DNA of 64,000 nucleotides from positions 1,612,001 to 1,676,000 of the forward strand of contig NZ_AP024322.1 in NCBI RefSeq assembly GCF_018408855.1, read 5' to 3'. This stretch comes from Caballeronia sp. NK8. GTDB lineage: Bacteria > Pseudomonadota > Gammaproteobacteria > Burkholderiales > Burkholderiaceae. Made by a program: the position numbers and the translations under genes. The notes beneath the pieces are model-generated. The model saw only the letters and a list, made by a program, of their open reading frames with translations. It searched no databases and had not been told where the DNA came from. This document shows, in pieces, positions 34,333 through 43,827 of the stretch; the first letter of the stretch is position 1, and every line of letters starts with the position of its first letter.

Positions 34333-35526
34333 TCAGCCGAGCGCCTTGCTAAGCGCGGCTTCCAGATCCGCGCGCAAATCCGCTTCCGCTTCCAGCCCGA
34401 TATAGAACCGCACGAGCACACCTTCGTGCGGCCATTGCGAAGCCGTCCGCATCGAGCGAATGTTGTACGGCATCGCGAGGCTGTGCGCGCCGCCCCAGCT
34501 CCAGCCGATCGCAAACAACTCGAGCGCTTCGACGAAAGCATCGACTTGCGCGGACGTGTAACGGCCGTCGAACACGATCGAGAACAGGCCACCCGCGCCG
34601 CCCTTGAAATCGCGCTCGTAAAACGCGTGGCCCGGACAATCCTCGAGCGCCGGATGCAGCACGGCGGCGACTTCCGGACGCGCCTTCAGCCACTGCGCGA
34701 GCGCGAACGCGGTGCGATCGTGGGCTTCGTAGCGCGTCTTCATCGACGGCAGGCTGCGCAGCACGAGCGACGCGTCGTCCGCCGATACGCCGATGCCCAT
34801 TCTCATGCGCGCCCGCTTGAGCTTCTTGTGCAACTCGACATCGCGCGTGATGGTCGCACCCATCAACAGGTCGCTGCCGCCCGACTGATATTTCGTCAGC
34901 GCCTGCACGGAGATATCGACGCCATGCTCGAACGGCTTGAACGCGAGGCCCGCCGAAAACGTGTTGTCGATCGCGGTGACGATGCCCTTCGCGCGCGCCA
35001 AGGCAACGATCGCCGGCACGTCCTGTACTTCCATCGTCACCGAGCCGGGCGCTTCGAGCCAGATGAGCTTCGTGTTCGGCCGGATCGAATCGGCAATGCC
35101 CGCGCCTGTCATCGGGTCGTAGTAGGTCACTTCGAGCCCGAAATCGGCGGCGAGCCAGTCGGCGTGGTCGCGGTTCGGTGAATACGCGTTGTCGGGTACG
35201 AGCACGTGATCGCCCGCCTTCACCAGCGCGAAGTAGACGTTGGAGATCGCCGCGAGCCCCGACGGCTGCAGCAACGCATGCTCGCCGCCTTCGATCGCGG
35301 CGAGGCGCTGCGCGAGCGCGATGGTCGTCGGCGTGCCGTGCAGGCCATAGCGCCATTTGGAATCGTCGCTCCAGACGAGCGAGCGCATCGTGGCGAGATC
35401 GGGGAACACCACGGTCGAGGCGCGCGCGACCGGCACCGAGAACGACTCGAAGCCGGGCGTGATGCGATCCTCGGGCTGCACGATACGGGTTTGCAGATCG
35501 CGTGCGTTGTTGCTGGAATCAGTCAT
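34333..35526 (-). CDS. metC: Cystathionine beta-lyase
   Basis: A 397-residue PLP enzyme of the Cys/Met metabolism family that cleaves cystathionine to homocysteine, pyruvate and ammonia. The features are RYGLHGTPTTIALAQRLAAI, WLEAPGSVTMEVQDVPAIVA, AIDNTFSAGLAFKPFEHGVD and the PLP lysine in QALTKYQSGGSDLLMG. The SWGGAHSLAMPY segment near the C-terminus is characteristic of MetC-type lyases and separates it from the gamma-synthase-like enzyme at 7687-8928. Confidence 0.92.
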   Translation of the reverse strand: MTDSSNNARDLQTRIVQPEDRITPGFESFSVPVARASTVVFPDLATMRSLVWSDDSKWRYGLHGTPTTIALAQRLAAIEGGEHALLQPSGLAAISNVYFALVKAGDHVLVPDNAYSPNRDHADWLAADFGLEVTYYDPMTGAGIADSIRPNTKLIWLEAPGSVTMEVQDVPAIVALARAKGIVTAIDNTFSAGLAFKPFEHGVDISVQALTKYQSGGSDLLMGATITRDVELHKKLKRARMRMGIGVSADDASLVLRSLPSMKTRYEAHDRTAFALAQWLKARPEVAAVLHPALEDCPGHAFYERDFKGGAGGLFSIVFDGRYTSAQVDAFVEALELFAIGWSWGGAHSLAMPYNIRSMRTASQWPHEGVLVRFYIGLEAEADLRADLEAALSKALG

Positions 35527-35607
35527 GGCCTGAATGCAATACGGAAATCGAAGCGGAAAACGAAGAGAGCGCCGCCGGAAACCGCCCGGCGGCGCGAAGA
35601 AGGCGCG

Positions 35608-36252
35608 TCATTCGCCGATGATGACGTTGCTCGTGCCGCCCACGGCATTCTTCGGCGGCGCAGGCGACGCGGGTTCCAGCGACGGCGCGGCCGGCGCTTT
35701 GGCCGCGCCCGTCGGCGGCAGGGTTTTGCCGGCGACAGCCGGACGCAGGTCGAACGGCTGCGCGTTCGAATCGTCCGGGTCCATGCGCTCGCCCGACACG
35801 CTGCCGTCCGCCGCGAACTTGCCGACCCAGTTGCCCGTGATATGCGTGCCGTCGTTCGATTCCTCGATCTCGAGCGTGTCGCCGTCGCGATCGCCCGCGA
35901 CGAGAATCACGGCCGGGCTGCCGGCGAACGTGTACTCGCCGTGCACGCCGGACGGCTCGTCGGTTTTCGCGCCGAGCTTCATCTCGATCTGCCGGTTGCC
36001 GAGCGTGCCGACGTAACGCGGAAACCGCGCGTACTCCGGATTCGGCGTAAGCGGCTTTTGCGGCGGCAGCGCAAGCTCCTTGATGGCGGCCTGCGCGCCG
36101 TGCACGTCGGCGCCCGCGGGCTCGCGCTGATCGCGCGGCAGCACGCCGGTCGAACCCGAAGGCATCGGCGAACTGCAGCCCACGAGCGCGCACAGCGCGA
36201 TCGAGATCGTCGAGGCCGCGAAAAGACGCGGCCCTTTCAAGCTTTGCATCAT
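35608..36252 (-). CDS. Putative lipoprotein downstream of bktB
   Basis: A 214-residue protein with a lipoprotein signal (FAASTISIALCALVGC, lipidated Cys at about residue 26). A disordered Pro/Gly segment leads to a small beta-rich core (about 80-155; RYVGTLGNRQIEMKLGAKTD then AVILVAGDRDGDTLEIEESN), and a Pro/Ala-rich tail follows. AAGGACTGAGGG precedes the ATG. It starts 11 bases after the bktB stop and so is probably cotranscribed, though nothing ties it to thiolase function. No family recognised. Confidence 0.8.
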   Translation of the reverse strand: MMQSLKGPRLFAASTISIALCALVGCSSPMPSGSTGVLPRDQREPAGADVHGAQAAIKELALPPQKPLTPNPEYARFPRYVGTLGNRQIEMKLGAKTDEPSGVHGEYTFAGSPAVILVAGDRDGDTLEIEESNDGTHITGNWVGKFAADGSVSGERMDPDDSNAQPFDLRPAVAGKTLPPTGAAKAPAAPSLEPASPAPPKNAVGGTSNVIIGE

Positions 36253-36263
36253 CCCTCAGTCCT

Positions 36264-37448
36264 TCAAATGCGCTCGAAGATCGCCGCGATGCCCTGCCCG
36301 CCGCCGATGCACATCGTCACGAGCGCGTAACGCCCGCCGATGCGCTGTAGCTCGTACAGCGCCTTCACGGTGATGAGCGCGCCAGTCGCGCCGATCGGAT
36401 GGCCGAGCGAAATGCCCGAGCCGTTCGGGTTGACCTTCGCGGGATCGAGCTTCAGTTCCTGCGACACCGCGCACGCCTGCGCGGCGAACGCCTCGTTCGC
36501 TTCGATCACGTCGATATCGGCGACGGTCAGGCCCGCGCGCTCCAGCACCTTCTGCGTCGCGGGAACCGGGCCGATGCCCATGATCTTCGGATCGACGCCC
36601 GCATGCGCGTAGGCGACGAGGCGCGCGAGCGGTTTCGCGCCGCGCTTTTCCGCGACGGACCGCTCCATGAGCACGACGGCCGCCGCCGCGTCGTTGATGC
36701 CCGACGCATTGCCCGCCGTCACCGTGCCGTTTTCCTTCACGAAGACAGGTTTGAGCTTCGAGAAGTCTTCGGCGGTCGCGTTCATACGGACGTGCTCGTC
36801 GCGTTCGAACACGGTGTCGCCCTTCTTCGAGGCGAGCGTGATCGGCAGGATCTGCTCCTTGAAGTAGCCGGCTTCGATCGCCTTCGCCGCGCGCCGGTGC
36901 GATTCGAGCGCGAGCGCGTCCTGCATCTCGCGCGTGATGCCGAACTTCTGCGCGACGTTTTCGGCCGTCACGCCCATGTGGATCTTGTCGAACGGATCGT
37001 TCAGCGCGCCCACCATCATGTCGACGATGCGCGTGTCGCCCATGCGCTGGCCGAAGCGCGCGGCGGGCATGATGTACGCCGCGCGGCTCATGTTCTCCGC
37101 GCCGCCGCCGATGGCGACATCGGCATCGCCGAGCAGGATCGATTGCGACGCCGAGACGATCGCCTGAAGGCCCGACCCGCACAGGCGATTCACGGTGAGC
37201 GCGGGCGCGTGCTGCGACACGCCGCCCTCGATCGCCGCGACGCGCGCGAGATACATGTCGCGCGGCTCGGTATGCACGACGCTGCCGAACACGACATGGC
37301 CGACTTCGTCGCCCGCGACGTTCGCGCGCGAAAGCGCTTCGCGCACGACACGCGCGCCGAGATCGGTCGGGCTGAAGTCTTTCAGCGCGCCGCCGAAATC
37401 GCCGATTGCCGTACGCACGCCGCTCACCACCACCACTTCACGTTGCAT
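36264..37448 (-). CDS. bktB: Beta-ketothiolase / acetyl-CoA acyltransferase
   Basis: A 394-residue thiolase. The acylated Cys is in TVNRLCGSGLQAIVSA, and the C-terminal active-site segments are [32 protein letters not shown] and VTMCIGGGQGIAAIFERI. The sequence closely follows Cupriavidus necator BktB as I recall it, including HTEPRDMYLARVAAIEGGVS. BktB condenses acetyl-CoA with propionyl-CoA to beta-ketovaleryl-CoA for copolymer PHA, and it can serve in fatty acid breakdown. It lies in the rimO-kdgK transcription unit, about 9 kb from phaCAB. Confidence 0.93.
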   Translation of the reverse strand: MQREVVVVSGVRTAIGDFGGALKDFSPTDLGARVVREALSRANVAGDEVGHVVFGSVVHTEPRDMYLARVAAIEGGVSQHAPALTVNRLCGSGLQAIVSASQSILLGDADVAIGGGAENMSRAAYIMPAARFGQRMGDTRIVDMMVGALNDPFDKIHMGVTAENVAQKFGITREMQDALALESHRRAAKAIEAGYFKEQILPITLASKKGDTVFERDEHVRMNATAEDFSKLKPVFVKENGTVTAGNASGINDAAAAVVLMERSVAEKRGAKPLARLVAYAHAGVDPKIMGIGPVPATQKVLERAGLTVADIDVIEANEAFAAQACAVSQELKLDPAKVNPNGSGISLGHPIGATGALITVKALYELQRIGGRYALVTMCIGGGQGIAAIFERI

Positions 37449-37490
37449 GTTGTCGTCTCCGTCAGTTGTATTCGTCAGATCATGGATGGG

Positions 37491-38414
37491 TTATTCGGCG
37501 AGCGCGCGCTCGACGGTGGCCTGGTCCGGAATCGGCGCGACGGCGCCGAAGCCCTGCGTCGACAGGGCCGCCGCGACATTCGCATACCGCGCCGCCGCGA
37601 AAGGATCGTCGCCCGCGACGATGCGCGCGATGAACGCGCCGCCGAAGCAGTCGCCCGCGCCGGTCGCATCGACCGCCTGCACGACGCGGCCCGGCACGAC
37701 GCGCCGCTCGTCGGGCGTCGCGATATACGCGCCTTCGCGGCCGAGCTTGAGTGCGACGACCTTCGGGCCGAGACTCAAGAGTGCATCGACGATCGCGTCC
37801 TTGTCTTCGTGGCCCGTGAGCAGCGTCACGTCGTCCCAGCTCGGCAGGCAGATATCCGTCGAGCGGATGGCTTCGAGCATCACTGCGCGGGCGCGCGCGA
37901 GCGGCCACAGCTTCAGGCGCAGGTTCGTATCGAAGCTGACCTTCACGCCGTGCGTGCGCGCGTGATCGATCGCGGCGAACGCGGCATCGCACGCCGCCAC
38001 GCCGATCGCGAGGCTGATGCCCGACAGATGCACGACGCTCGCCGCCGCGATCGCATCGAGCGGCAGATGCGACGGCGCATAACGGCTCGCCGCGGAACCC
38101 GCGCGCAGATAGTCGAAGCGATGTCCGTTCTCGCCGTGCGACACGAAATAGACGCCCGTGGGCGCATCGTGATCCACGCGCACGGTGGAAGTATCGACGT
38201 TTTCCGTGCGCCACAGATCGAGCAGCAACTGCCCGAAATGATCGTTGCCGACCGCGGACACGAAGCCCGTCGACGCGCCCTGTCGCGACGCCGCGATCAG
38301 GAAGTTGGAAACGTCGCCGCCGAAGCCTTGCAGATAGTTCGGCTGATCGCGCGTCGACTGGTTGAACTCGACCATCGCCTCGCCGAGCGCGAGCACTTGC
38401 GGAGTCTGCGGCAT
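37491..38414 (-). CDS. kdgK: PfkB family sugar kinase, 2-dehydro-3-deoxygluconokinase-like
   Basis: A 307-residue ribokinase-fold kinase. The N-terminal sugar-binding signature is GGDVSNFLIAASRQGASTGF, and the C-terminal PfkB signature is DATGAGDCFGGAFIARI with the catalytic Asp in GAGD. LALGEAMVEFNQ at the start and the Gly-His region fit KdgK, which phosphorylates 2-keto-3-deoxygluconate in the Entner-Doudoroff branch. The start at 38414 follows rimO by four bases with the ribosome site inside the end of rimO. Substrate identity is inferred. Confidence 0.85.
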   Translation of the reverse strand: MPQTPQVLALGEAMVEFNQSTRDQPNYLQGFGGDVSNFLIAASRQGASTGFVSAVGNDHFGQLLLDLWRTENVDTSTVRVDHDAPTGVYFVSHGENGHRFDYLRAGSAASRYAPSHLPLDAIAAASVVHLSGISLAIGVAACDAAFAAIDHARTHGVKVSFDTNLRLKLWPLARARAVMLEAIRSTDICLPSWDDVTLLTGHEDKDAIVDALLSLGPKVVALKLGREGAYIATPDERRVVPGRVVQAVDATGAGDCFGGAFIARIVAGDDPFAAARYANVAAALSTQGFGAVAPIPDQATVERALAE

Positions 38415-38418
38415 GCTT

Positions 38419-39843
38419 TTAGACCTCGCCCCAGAGATCGTGGCCATCGGCGCCGGTGATTTTCACCGAGACGAAGTCGCCGGCCTTGTAGCGCTTCGAT
38501 GCCTTGGTTGCCGGCGCGATGTAGACCACGCCGTCGATTTCCGGCGCATCTGCCGCCGTGCGGCCGATGCCGCCCTCCGCGCTCACTTCATCGACGAGCA
38601 CCTTGAGCGTCTTGCCGACCTTTTTCTTCATGCGCTTGGCCGACAGCGCTTCCGCGAGTTCCATGAAGCGCGCGCGGCGTTCCTCGCGCACTTCGTCGGG
38701 CAATGCGCCGTCGAGCTCGTTCGCGGTGGCGCCTTCGACCGGCGAATACGCGAAGCAGCCGACGCGGTCCAGATCCGCTTCCTCGATGAAATCGAGCAGC
38801 GTCTGGAACTGCTCTTCCGTCTCGCCCGGAAAGCCCGCGATGAACGTGCTGCGGATGGTCAGGTCCGGACAGATCTCGCGCCAGATCTTCACGCGCTCGA
38901 GCACCTTTTCGGCGTTGGCCGGGCGCTTCATGCGCTTGAGGACTTCCGGATGCGCGTGCTGGAACGGCACGTCGAGATACGGCAGCACGTGGCCACGCAG
39001 GGGGCCTTCGGCCATCATCGGGATGACTTCGTCGACGCTCGGATACGGATACACGTAATGCAGGCGCACCCACGCGCCGTATTGCGCGGCGAGTTCGCCG
39101 AGCGCGCCGACGAGGTCGGTCATGCGCGTCTTGAGCGGCTTGCCGTTCCAGAAGCCGGTGCGGTATTTCACGTCGACGCCGTAGGCGCTCGTGTCCTGCG
39201 AGATCACGAGCAGTTCCTTCACGCCGGACTTGAAGAGATTTTCGGCTTCGAGCATCACCTCGGCGACGGGGCGCGAGACGAGATCGCCGCGCATCGACGG
39301 AATGATGCAGAACGTGCAACGATGGTTGCAGCCTTCGGAAATCTTGAGATACGCGTAGTGGCGCGGCGTGAGCTTGATGCCGGCGGGCGGCACCAGATCG
39401 ACGAACGGATCGTGCGGCTTGGGCAGATGCGCGTGCACCGCGTTCATCACTTCGTTGGTCGCGTGCGGGCCGGTCACGGCGAGCACCTTCGGATGCACTT
39501 CCTCGATGAGGCCCGTGCCGCTCGCGCTCTTTTTCGCGCCGAGGCAGCCCGTGACGATGACCTTGCCGTTTTCGCTCAACGCCTCGCCGATCGCGTCGAG
39601 GCTTTCCTGCACGGCTTCGTCGATGAAGCCGCAGGTGTTGACGACGACGAGGTCTGCGCCGTCATAGGTGCCGGAGATTTCGTAACCTTCGGCGCGCAAC
39701 TGGGTGATGATCTGCTCGGAATCGACGAGCGCTTTCGGGCAACCGAGCGACACCATGCCGATTTTCGGTGCGGGAGTTGTCCGGGCGGTTGAATCTAAAG
39801 AATTTTTCACGGGGGAGATGTTTTTGCGGGGCGCACTGGCCAA
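38419..39843 (-). CDS. rimO: Ribosomal protein uS12 methylthiotransferase
   Basis: A 474-residue radical-SAM enzyme that methylthiolates Asp89 of ribosomal protein S12. The UPF0004 domain (about 27-135) has cysteines in [26 protein letters not shown] and [10 protein letters not shown] for one cluster. The radical-SAM CxxxCxxC is in [17 protein letters not shown]-terminal TRAM domain (about 400-474) ends the protein. The [10 protein letters not shown] form distinguishes RimO from MiaB. It is the first gene of an operon-like run with kdgK, bktB and a lipoprotein gene. Confidence 0.96.
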   Translation of the reverse strand: MASAPRKNISPVKNSLDSTARTTPAPKIGMVSLGCPKALVDSEQIITQLRAEGYEISGTYDGADLVVVNTCGFIDEAVQESLDAIGEALSENGKVIVTGCLGAKKSASGTGLIEEVHPKVLAVTGPHATNEVMNAVHAHLPKPHDPFVDLVPPAGIKLTPRHYAYLKISEGCNHRCTFCIIPSMRGDLVSRPVAEVMLEAENLFKSGVKELLVISQDTSAYGVDVKYRTGFWNGKPLKTRMTDLVGALGELAAQYGAWVRLHYVYPYPSVDEVIPMMAEGPLRGHVLPYLDVPFQHAHPEVLKRMKRPANAEKVLERVKIWREICPDLTIRSTFIAGFPGETEEQFQTLLDFIEEADLDRVGCFAYSPVEGATANELDGALPDEVREERRARFMELAEALSAKRMKKKVGKTLKVLVDEVSAEGGIGRTAADAPEIDGVVYIAPATKASKRYKAGDFVSVKITGADGHDLWGEV

Positions 39844-39983
39844 TCCGACATTTTACCCCGGAGCGTTGGCGCGGACTCACTACACGGCCTAACCGATCCC
39901 GATGAGCACTTCGGACACTTCTTCACAATCGCGTGCGAGCCGAGCCCTACCATCGCGATTCCCTCACGCAATGTCATCGCCCG

Positions 39984-40769
39984 ATGCTCGACTCCTCCGC
40001 CCTTCGCGGCTTCAACCCGCTTTTCATCACGCCCTGCTACTCAGGCCAGGTGACGTCCGGCTACGCCACCAGCATGCTCACGCTGACCAACGAACTCTGG
40101 CGTCTCGGCGTGCAAGGCTCGATGCGTATCCGCTCCGGCGAAAGCCTCGTCACCCGCGCGCGCAATGAGGCCGTCGCGCATTTCCTCGCGCAGAAACAAC
40201 ATACGCATCTCTTCTGGATCGATGCCGACATCGGCTTCACGCCCGACCAGGCGCTGCGTCTGATGCTGGCGGACCGCGATGTCGTCGCGGGCGTCTATCC
40301 ATTGAAGCGCATCGACTGGACGGGCGACATTCCCGTCGGCCTCACGCAAGAGCAGTTTCTGACGCGCGCGCTGCGATATCCGGTGAATTCGCACAAGGGT
40401 GCGCGCGTTGCGATCGACAGCGACGGCTTCATGGAAGTGGACGAAGCGCCGACGGGCTTCATGTGCATCCGCCGCTCGGTGCTCGAAACGATGATCGCGC
40501 GCATGCCCGAGCTGCAATACGTTCCCGACGCGCCGCCCGATTCGCCGTTGCATGGCTACTGCCATCGCTTGTTCGACGTGATGGTCGAGCAAGAGACCGG
40601 ACGCTATCTTTCCGAGGACTATGCGTTCTGCCGCCGCTGGCGCGACCTGGGCGGAAAGGTCTTCGTCGATGCGCGCTCGAAGCTCGCGCATCATGGGTCG
40701 TACACGTATCGCGGGGATTTCGGCGCGGCGTGGGCGCAGGACCCGGAGCGCGCCGTGGGCGGGCTGTGA
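39984..40769 (+). CDS. Glycosyltransferase-like protein (GT-A fold)
   Basis: A 261-residue protein from the ATG at 39984 (a GTG at 39933 would add 17 residues; neither has a clear ribosome site). It has an N-terminal GT-A-like region with a DxD-type motif in HLFWIDADIGFTPDQALRLM, then DRDVVAGVYPLKRIDW, and a later SEDYAFCRRWRDLGGKVFVD that resembles the acceptor-side ED-x-x-F-x-x-R segment of family 2 enzymes. No membrane segment is seen. It lies alone, convergent with the Gtr-like cluster, so it may contribute to surface glycan synthesis. Confidence 0.8.
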   Translation: MLDSSALRGFNPLFITPCYSGQVTSGYATSMLTLTNELWRLGVQGSMRIRSGESLVTRARNEAVAHFLAQKQHTHLFWIDADIGFTPDQALRLMLADRDVVAGVYPLKRIDWTGDIPVGLTQEQFLTRALRYPVNSHKGARVAIDSDGFMEVDEAPTGFMCIRRSVLETMIARMPELQYVPDAPPDSPLHGYCHRLFDVMVEQETGRYLSEDYAFCRRWRDLGGKVFVDARSKLAHHGSYTYRGDFGAAWAQDPERAVGGL

Positions 40770-40792
40770 GCGGACGACGCGACGCGCCGTGA

Positions 40793-42445
40793 TCATTGAC
40801 GCCTGAAGACGCTCACCGGAGAACCATAGCGCCCCGATATCGGTGCCGTGGTATGTACCAGCACGTAGTGCTGTCCCGTCAGTTGTTCAAGCAGCCCCTC
40901 GGACATCGCAAAATTCTTCATTCCCTCGATGACCGATAGCGGCTCCTGCATCGCCACGACGACGTCGGGCGGCGTGCTGAGCGTCCGTGCGAGCATTTGC
41001 ATGCGCGTCGATTCCGGCAGCGCAACCGCTATGTACGGCCAGCACATGTTGAGCGGATAAGCGCTCGGCGCTTCGTGAGCCAGCAGAACATGCGGCAGAC
41101 AGCTCCAGGAAAACACCTTGTCCTGCGGCTTGATGTACTGCATCACCTCGCGAGTGGACTGGTTGATCGGCGCCCACTGGTTTTTTAACTCATTCTCCGC
41201 TCTCATCCCCGAGTAGCTGAATACGAGCGCTGCCGTCAGAAGGATCGAAACGGCGGAGCCGGACACTGAAATTCGCGGGGACGAATTGGCGAGCAAGAGT
41301 CCCATCGTGAACGCCACGGGAGCCAGGCACGCAAGGAAATAGTGCGGAAAGAATGTCAGCGCCAGTACCGCCTGCAACCACGCGGCGACCATCCACGCGA
41401 CGCCGAGCGTCAAGGCAATCCGACGTCTCGTCCAACCTTGCTCACGGGTGCGGAACAGCCACGAGAACGCCCACGGAACCATCGCGATCATCGCAATTGC
41501 GGTCCATACGCGGTGTGCGCTCAGGAACTGGGCCAGATTCAATTTCCACAAAGGAATCAGAAAGGACCGTTGCGCATTCGTTAGAACATCCGTGACGAGA
41601 CTCGTCGAGAGGCCCGCACGGTAGTACATCGTGCTGAACAAATAATTGTGCAGAGTCCCGGTGAGCATCAGATGGAGCGCGAAGCCGCCGAGGCAAAGCG
41701 CGGCCGCGCAACCGGCCCCCAGCGCCCATTGCAACAGCGAACGACGCCGCACGATCGCCATCCAGCAGACGATCAGCAGCGCTGCGGGAAGAATCGAGGT
41801 TTGCTTGACGAACCACGCGAGAAACACAAGCACGCCGATCAGCAGACCATGAGCGAACCAATGTCGCTCCGGCATGCGCGTCAATGCGGCCAGCAGCGCC
41901 AGTTCAGGCAACGCCTGATACAGCGCGATATTGAGTCCATCGTCCGTTGCGCGTACATCGGAAGCCAGAACGACATAAAGCGAAGCCGCCGCGAAACCCG
42001 CCAGAACGAATGAACGCGATCGCGCGCCTGCGCTGATTTTCTCCGCGCGATCGCGCGACACGCTCACGATGACGCCGAACAGGAGCAAGCCTGTAGCGCC
42101 GATCCATAGCGCCTCGGCCACGCGTGCCGCCCCCTCCAGCCCGAGCTTGTGGGCCAGCAGCAGCAGAATCGGGCTCCAATAGATCTCGACGAGCGGATTC
42201 TTCGTTTCGAACGACGCCCAGTAAGGCGCCTGACCATGCGCGATGTTGTTCGCCATGAAAACGAAGTGCGCGCCATCGCGTTGGACGGGTGCGGGAAGAT
42301 TGGCGTACGCGTAAAGCGCGACGAGCGCCGCGATGATTACGGATGCCAGCAGCACCCAGCGGACGACGCCATGGGCCGCCCGCGCTTCTGCGTGTATCGG
42401 ATTCGGCGCGCCGCGAGAACGGACCACGTCATGATCGACTGCCAA
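40793..42445 (-). CDS. Polytopic membrane glycosyltransferase-like protein (GT-C, ArnT/PMT-like)
   Basis: A 550-residue integral membrane protein with ten or more hydrophobic segments. The first periplasmic loop has NLPAPVQRDGAHFVFMANNI and GQAPYWASFETKNPLVEIYW, similar to GT-C enzymes that use lipid-linked sugars and have acidic residues in loop 1. A soluble C-terminal region ends the protein. The best start is TTG at 42445 with GGAGAG eight bases upstream. It is the last gene of a methyltransferase-GT2-GtrA run, where it would fill the place of the serotype-specific transferase (GtrC-like). Confidence 0.82.
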   Translation of the reverse strand: MAVDHDVVRSRGAPNPIHAEARAAHGVVRWVLLASVIIAALVALYAYANLPAPVQRDGAHFVFMANNIAHGQAPYWASFETKNPLVEIYWSPILLLLAHKLGLEGAARVAEALWIGATGLLLFGVIVSVSRDRAEKISAGARSRSFVLAGFAAASLYVVLASDVRATDDGLNIALYQALPELALLAALTRMPERHWFAHGLLIGVLVFLAWFVKQTSILPAALLIVCWMAIVRRRSLLQWALGAGCAAALCLGGFALHLMLTGTLHNYLFSTMYYRAGLSTSLVTDVLTNAQRSFLIPLWKLNLAQFLSAHRVWTAIAMIAMVPWAFSWLFRTREQGWTRRRIALTLGVAWMVAAWLQAVLALTFFPHYFLACLAPVAFTMGLLLANSSPRISVSGSAVSILLTAALVFSYSGMRAENELKNQWAPINQSTREVMQYIKPQDKVFSWSCLPHVLLAHEAPSAYPLNMCWPYIAVALPESTRMQMLARTLSTPPDVVVAMQEPLSVIEGMKNFAMSEGLLEQLTGQHYVLVHTTAPISGRYGSPVSVFRRQ

Positions 42446-42478
42446 CTGCTTCTCTCCTTCTTCACGTGCGTTCGACGA

Positions 42479-42871
42479 CTAGCCCGAAACGCGCCTCGTC
42501 GCATCGAACGTCCAGTAGCGATTGACGATGAAATTGCATACCGGGACGACAGCGATCACATAAAGCTGCGCGTTGAAATAGTTGCAATGCAGATATTCGA
42601 CGAGGCTGTAGACCATCGCCGTATTCAGCCCAAGACCGCCCAGCGACACGATGACATAGCGCCAGAGTCCCGCGAAATGCGATCGCTGCGACTGAAACGT
42701 CCATCGGTAATTGAGCGCGAAGGAAATGAGCAAGGCAGCGCTGAAACCCGCCGCGGCCCCCGCCGCAGGACGCCAGCCGAACCATTCGACACAACACGCG
42801 AGGATCGCGAGATGGGCGAGCGTGCCGAGCCCGCCTGCCACCAGATAGCGGATGAATTGCCTGGTTATCAT
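42479..42871 (-). CDS. GtrA family flippase-like membrane protein
   Basis: A 130-residue protein with four hydrophobic helices and the GtrA signature: FIRYLVAGGLGTLAHLAILA at the N-terminus, FALNYRWTFQSQ in the middle and CNFIVNRYWTFDA at the end. GtrA proteins are thought to move undecaprenyl-phosphate-linked sugars across the inner membrane. The ATG at 42871 overlaps the stop of the GT2 gene (42871-42868), so this is the real start rather than one farther upstream. Confidence 0.92.
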   Translation of the reverse strand: MITRQFIRYLVAGGLGTLAHLAILACCVEWFGWRPAAGAAAGFSAALLISFALNYRWTFQSQRSHFAGLWRYVIVSLGGLGLNTAMVYSLVEYLHCNYFNAQLYVIAVVPVCNFIVNRYWTFDATRRVSG

Positions 42872-43827
42872 TCGGCGTTCCACTGCGCGATGACATAGCG
42901 CGGTCTTCGCTTCACCTCCTCGTAGATGCGCGCGACATACACACCGATCAGGCCCATGCCGAGCATCAGCGCGCAGCCGAGGATCAGTAACAGAAGGATG
43001 ATGGTCGTGAAGCCATCGACGGCCGTCCCCGACAGTTTGCGAAGCAGCGTCTGAGCGCCGAGTATCACAGCGAAGGCCGCGAAGCCAAGGCCGGTGCCGA
43101 TCAACAGATAAAGCGGCGCGGAAGAAAACGAAGCGACAGCCGTGACGGCGAGACGCATGAGTTGCATGGTCGACCAGCCGCTCTCGCCGCCTGCCCGCTC
43201 GTCCACGTCGTAGCGAATCTGCGCGCGCTCGAAACCGAGCCACGCGTTCATGCCGCGGAAGAACAGGTTGCGTTCGTCCATCGCCCGCCACGCCTCGACG
43301 ACCCGGCGATCCATCAGCTTGAAGTCGGAAGCGCCGCGCAAGTCGAAGCCAGTCAGTCTGGAGAAAACCGCGTAAAACGCCCGGCTATTGATGCGGGTAA
43401 AAATGCTTTCCTTCGCGCGCGCCCGTTTGACGGCCTCGACGACATCGGCGCCTTCACGCCAGCACGCGACCATCTCGGGGATCAGCGTCGGCGGATGCTG
43501 AAGATCGCCGTCCATCACGATTACGGCATCGCCGCGCGCATGTTCGAGGCCCGCCGCGAGCGCGGCTTCCTTGCCGAAGTTGCGACTCAGTCGCGCGGCC
43601 TTGACTTCGGCGAACAGAGCGCATTGCTGCTCGATCACTTCCCAGGTGTTGTCGGGAGAGCCGTCGTCGATCAGCACGAGTTCGTAGCGAATCGGAATGT
43701 TTTTGAGGACCGCGATGATTTCCTGCAACGATTCGGCGAAATGGCTGGCTTCGCGATAAAGCGGAATCACCAGCGACAGCAAGGCTTTCTCGGACCGGTC
43801 AGACACGATGCACACCCATGCAGGCAA
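42868..43827 (-). CDS. Family 2 glycosyltransferase, GtrB/DPM1-like
   Basis: A 319-residue enzyme with a cytoplasmic GT-A domain and two C-terminal transmembrane segments (about residues 235-260 and 270-300). The motifs are LSLVIPLYREASHFAESLQE, LVLIDDGSPDNTWEV, SRNFGKEAALAAGLEHA and VIVMDGDLQHPP (metal-binding DxD). GtrB-type enzymes transfer a hexose to undecaprenyl phosphate. The ATG at 43827 is inside the methyltransferase gene; a GTG at 43806, overlapping that gene by eight bases, is an equally good start giving 312 residues. Confidence 0.92.
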   Translation of the reverse strand: MPAWVCIVSDRSEKALLSLVIPLYREASHFAESLQEIIAVLKNIPIRYELVLIDDGSPDNTWEVIEQQCALFAEVKAARLSRNFGKEAALAAGLEHARGDAVIVMDGDLQHPPTLIPEMVACWREGADVVEAVKRARAKESIFTRINSRAFYAVFSRLTGFDLRGASDFKLMDRRVVEAWRAMDERNLFFRGMNAWLGFERAQIRYDVDERAGGESGWSTMQLMRLAVTAVASFSSAPLYLLIGTGLGFAAFAVILGAQTLLRKLSGTAVDGFTTIILLLLILGCALMLGMGLIGVYVARIYEEVKRRPRYVIAQWNAE

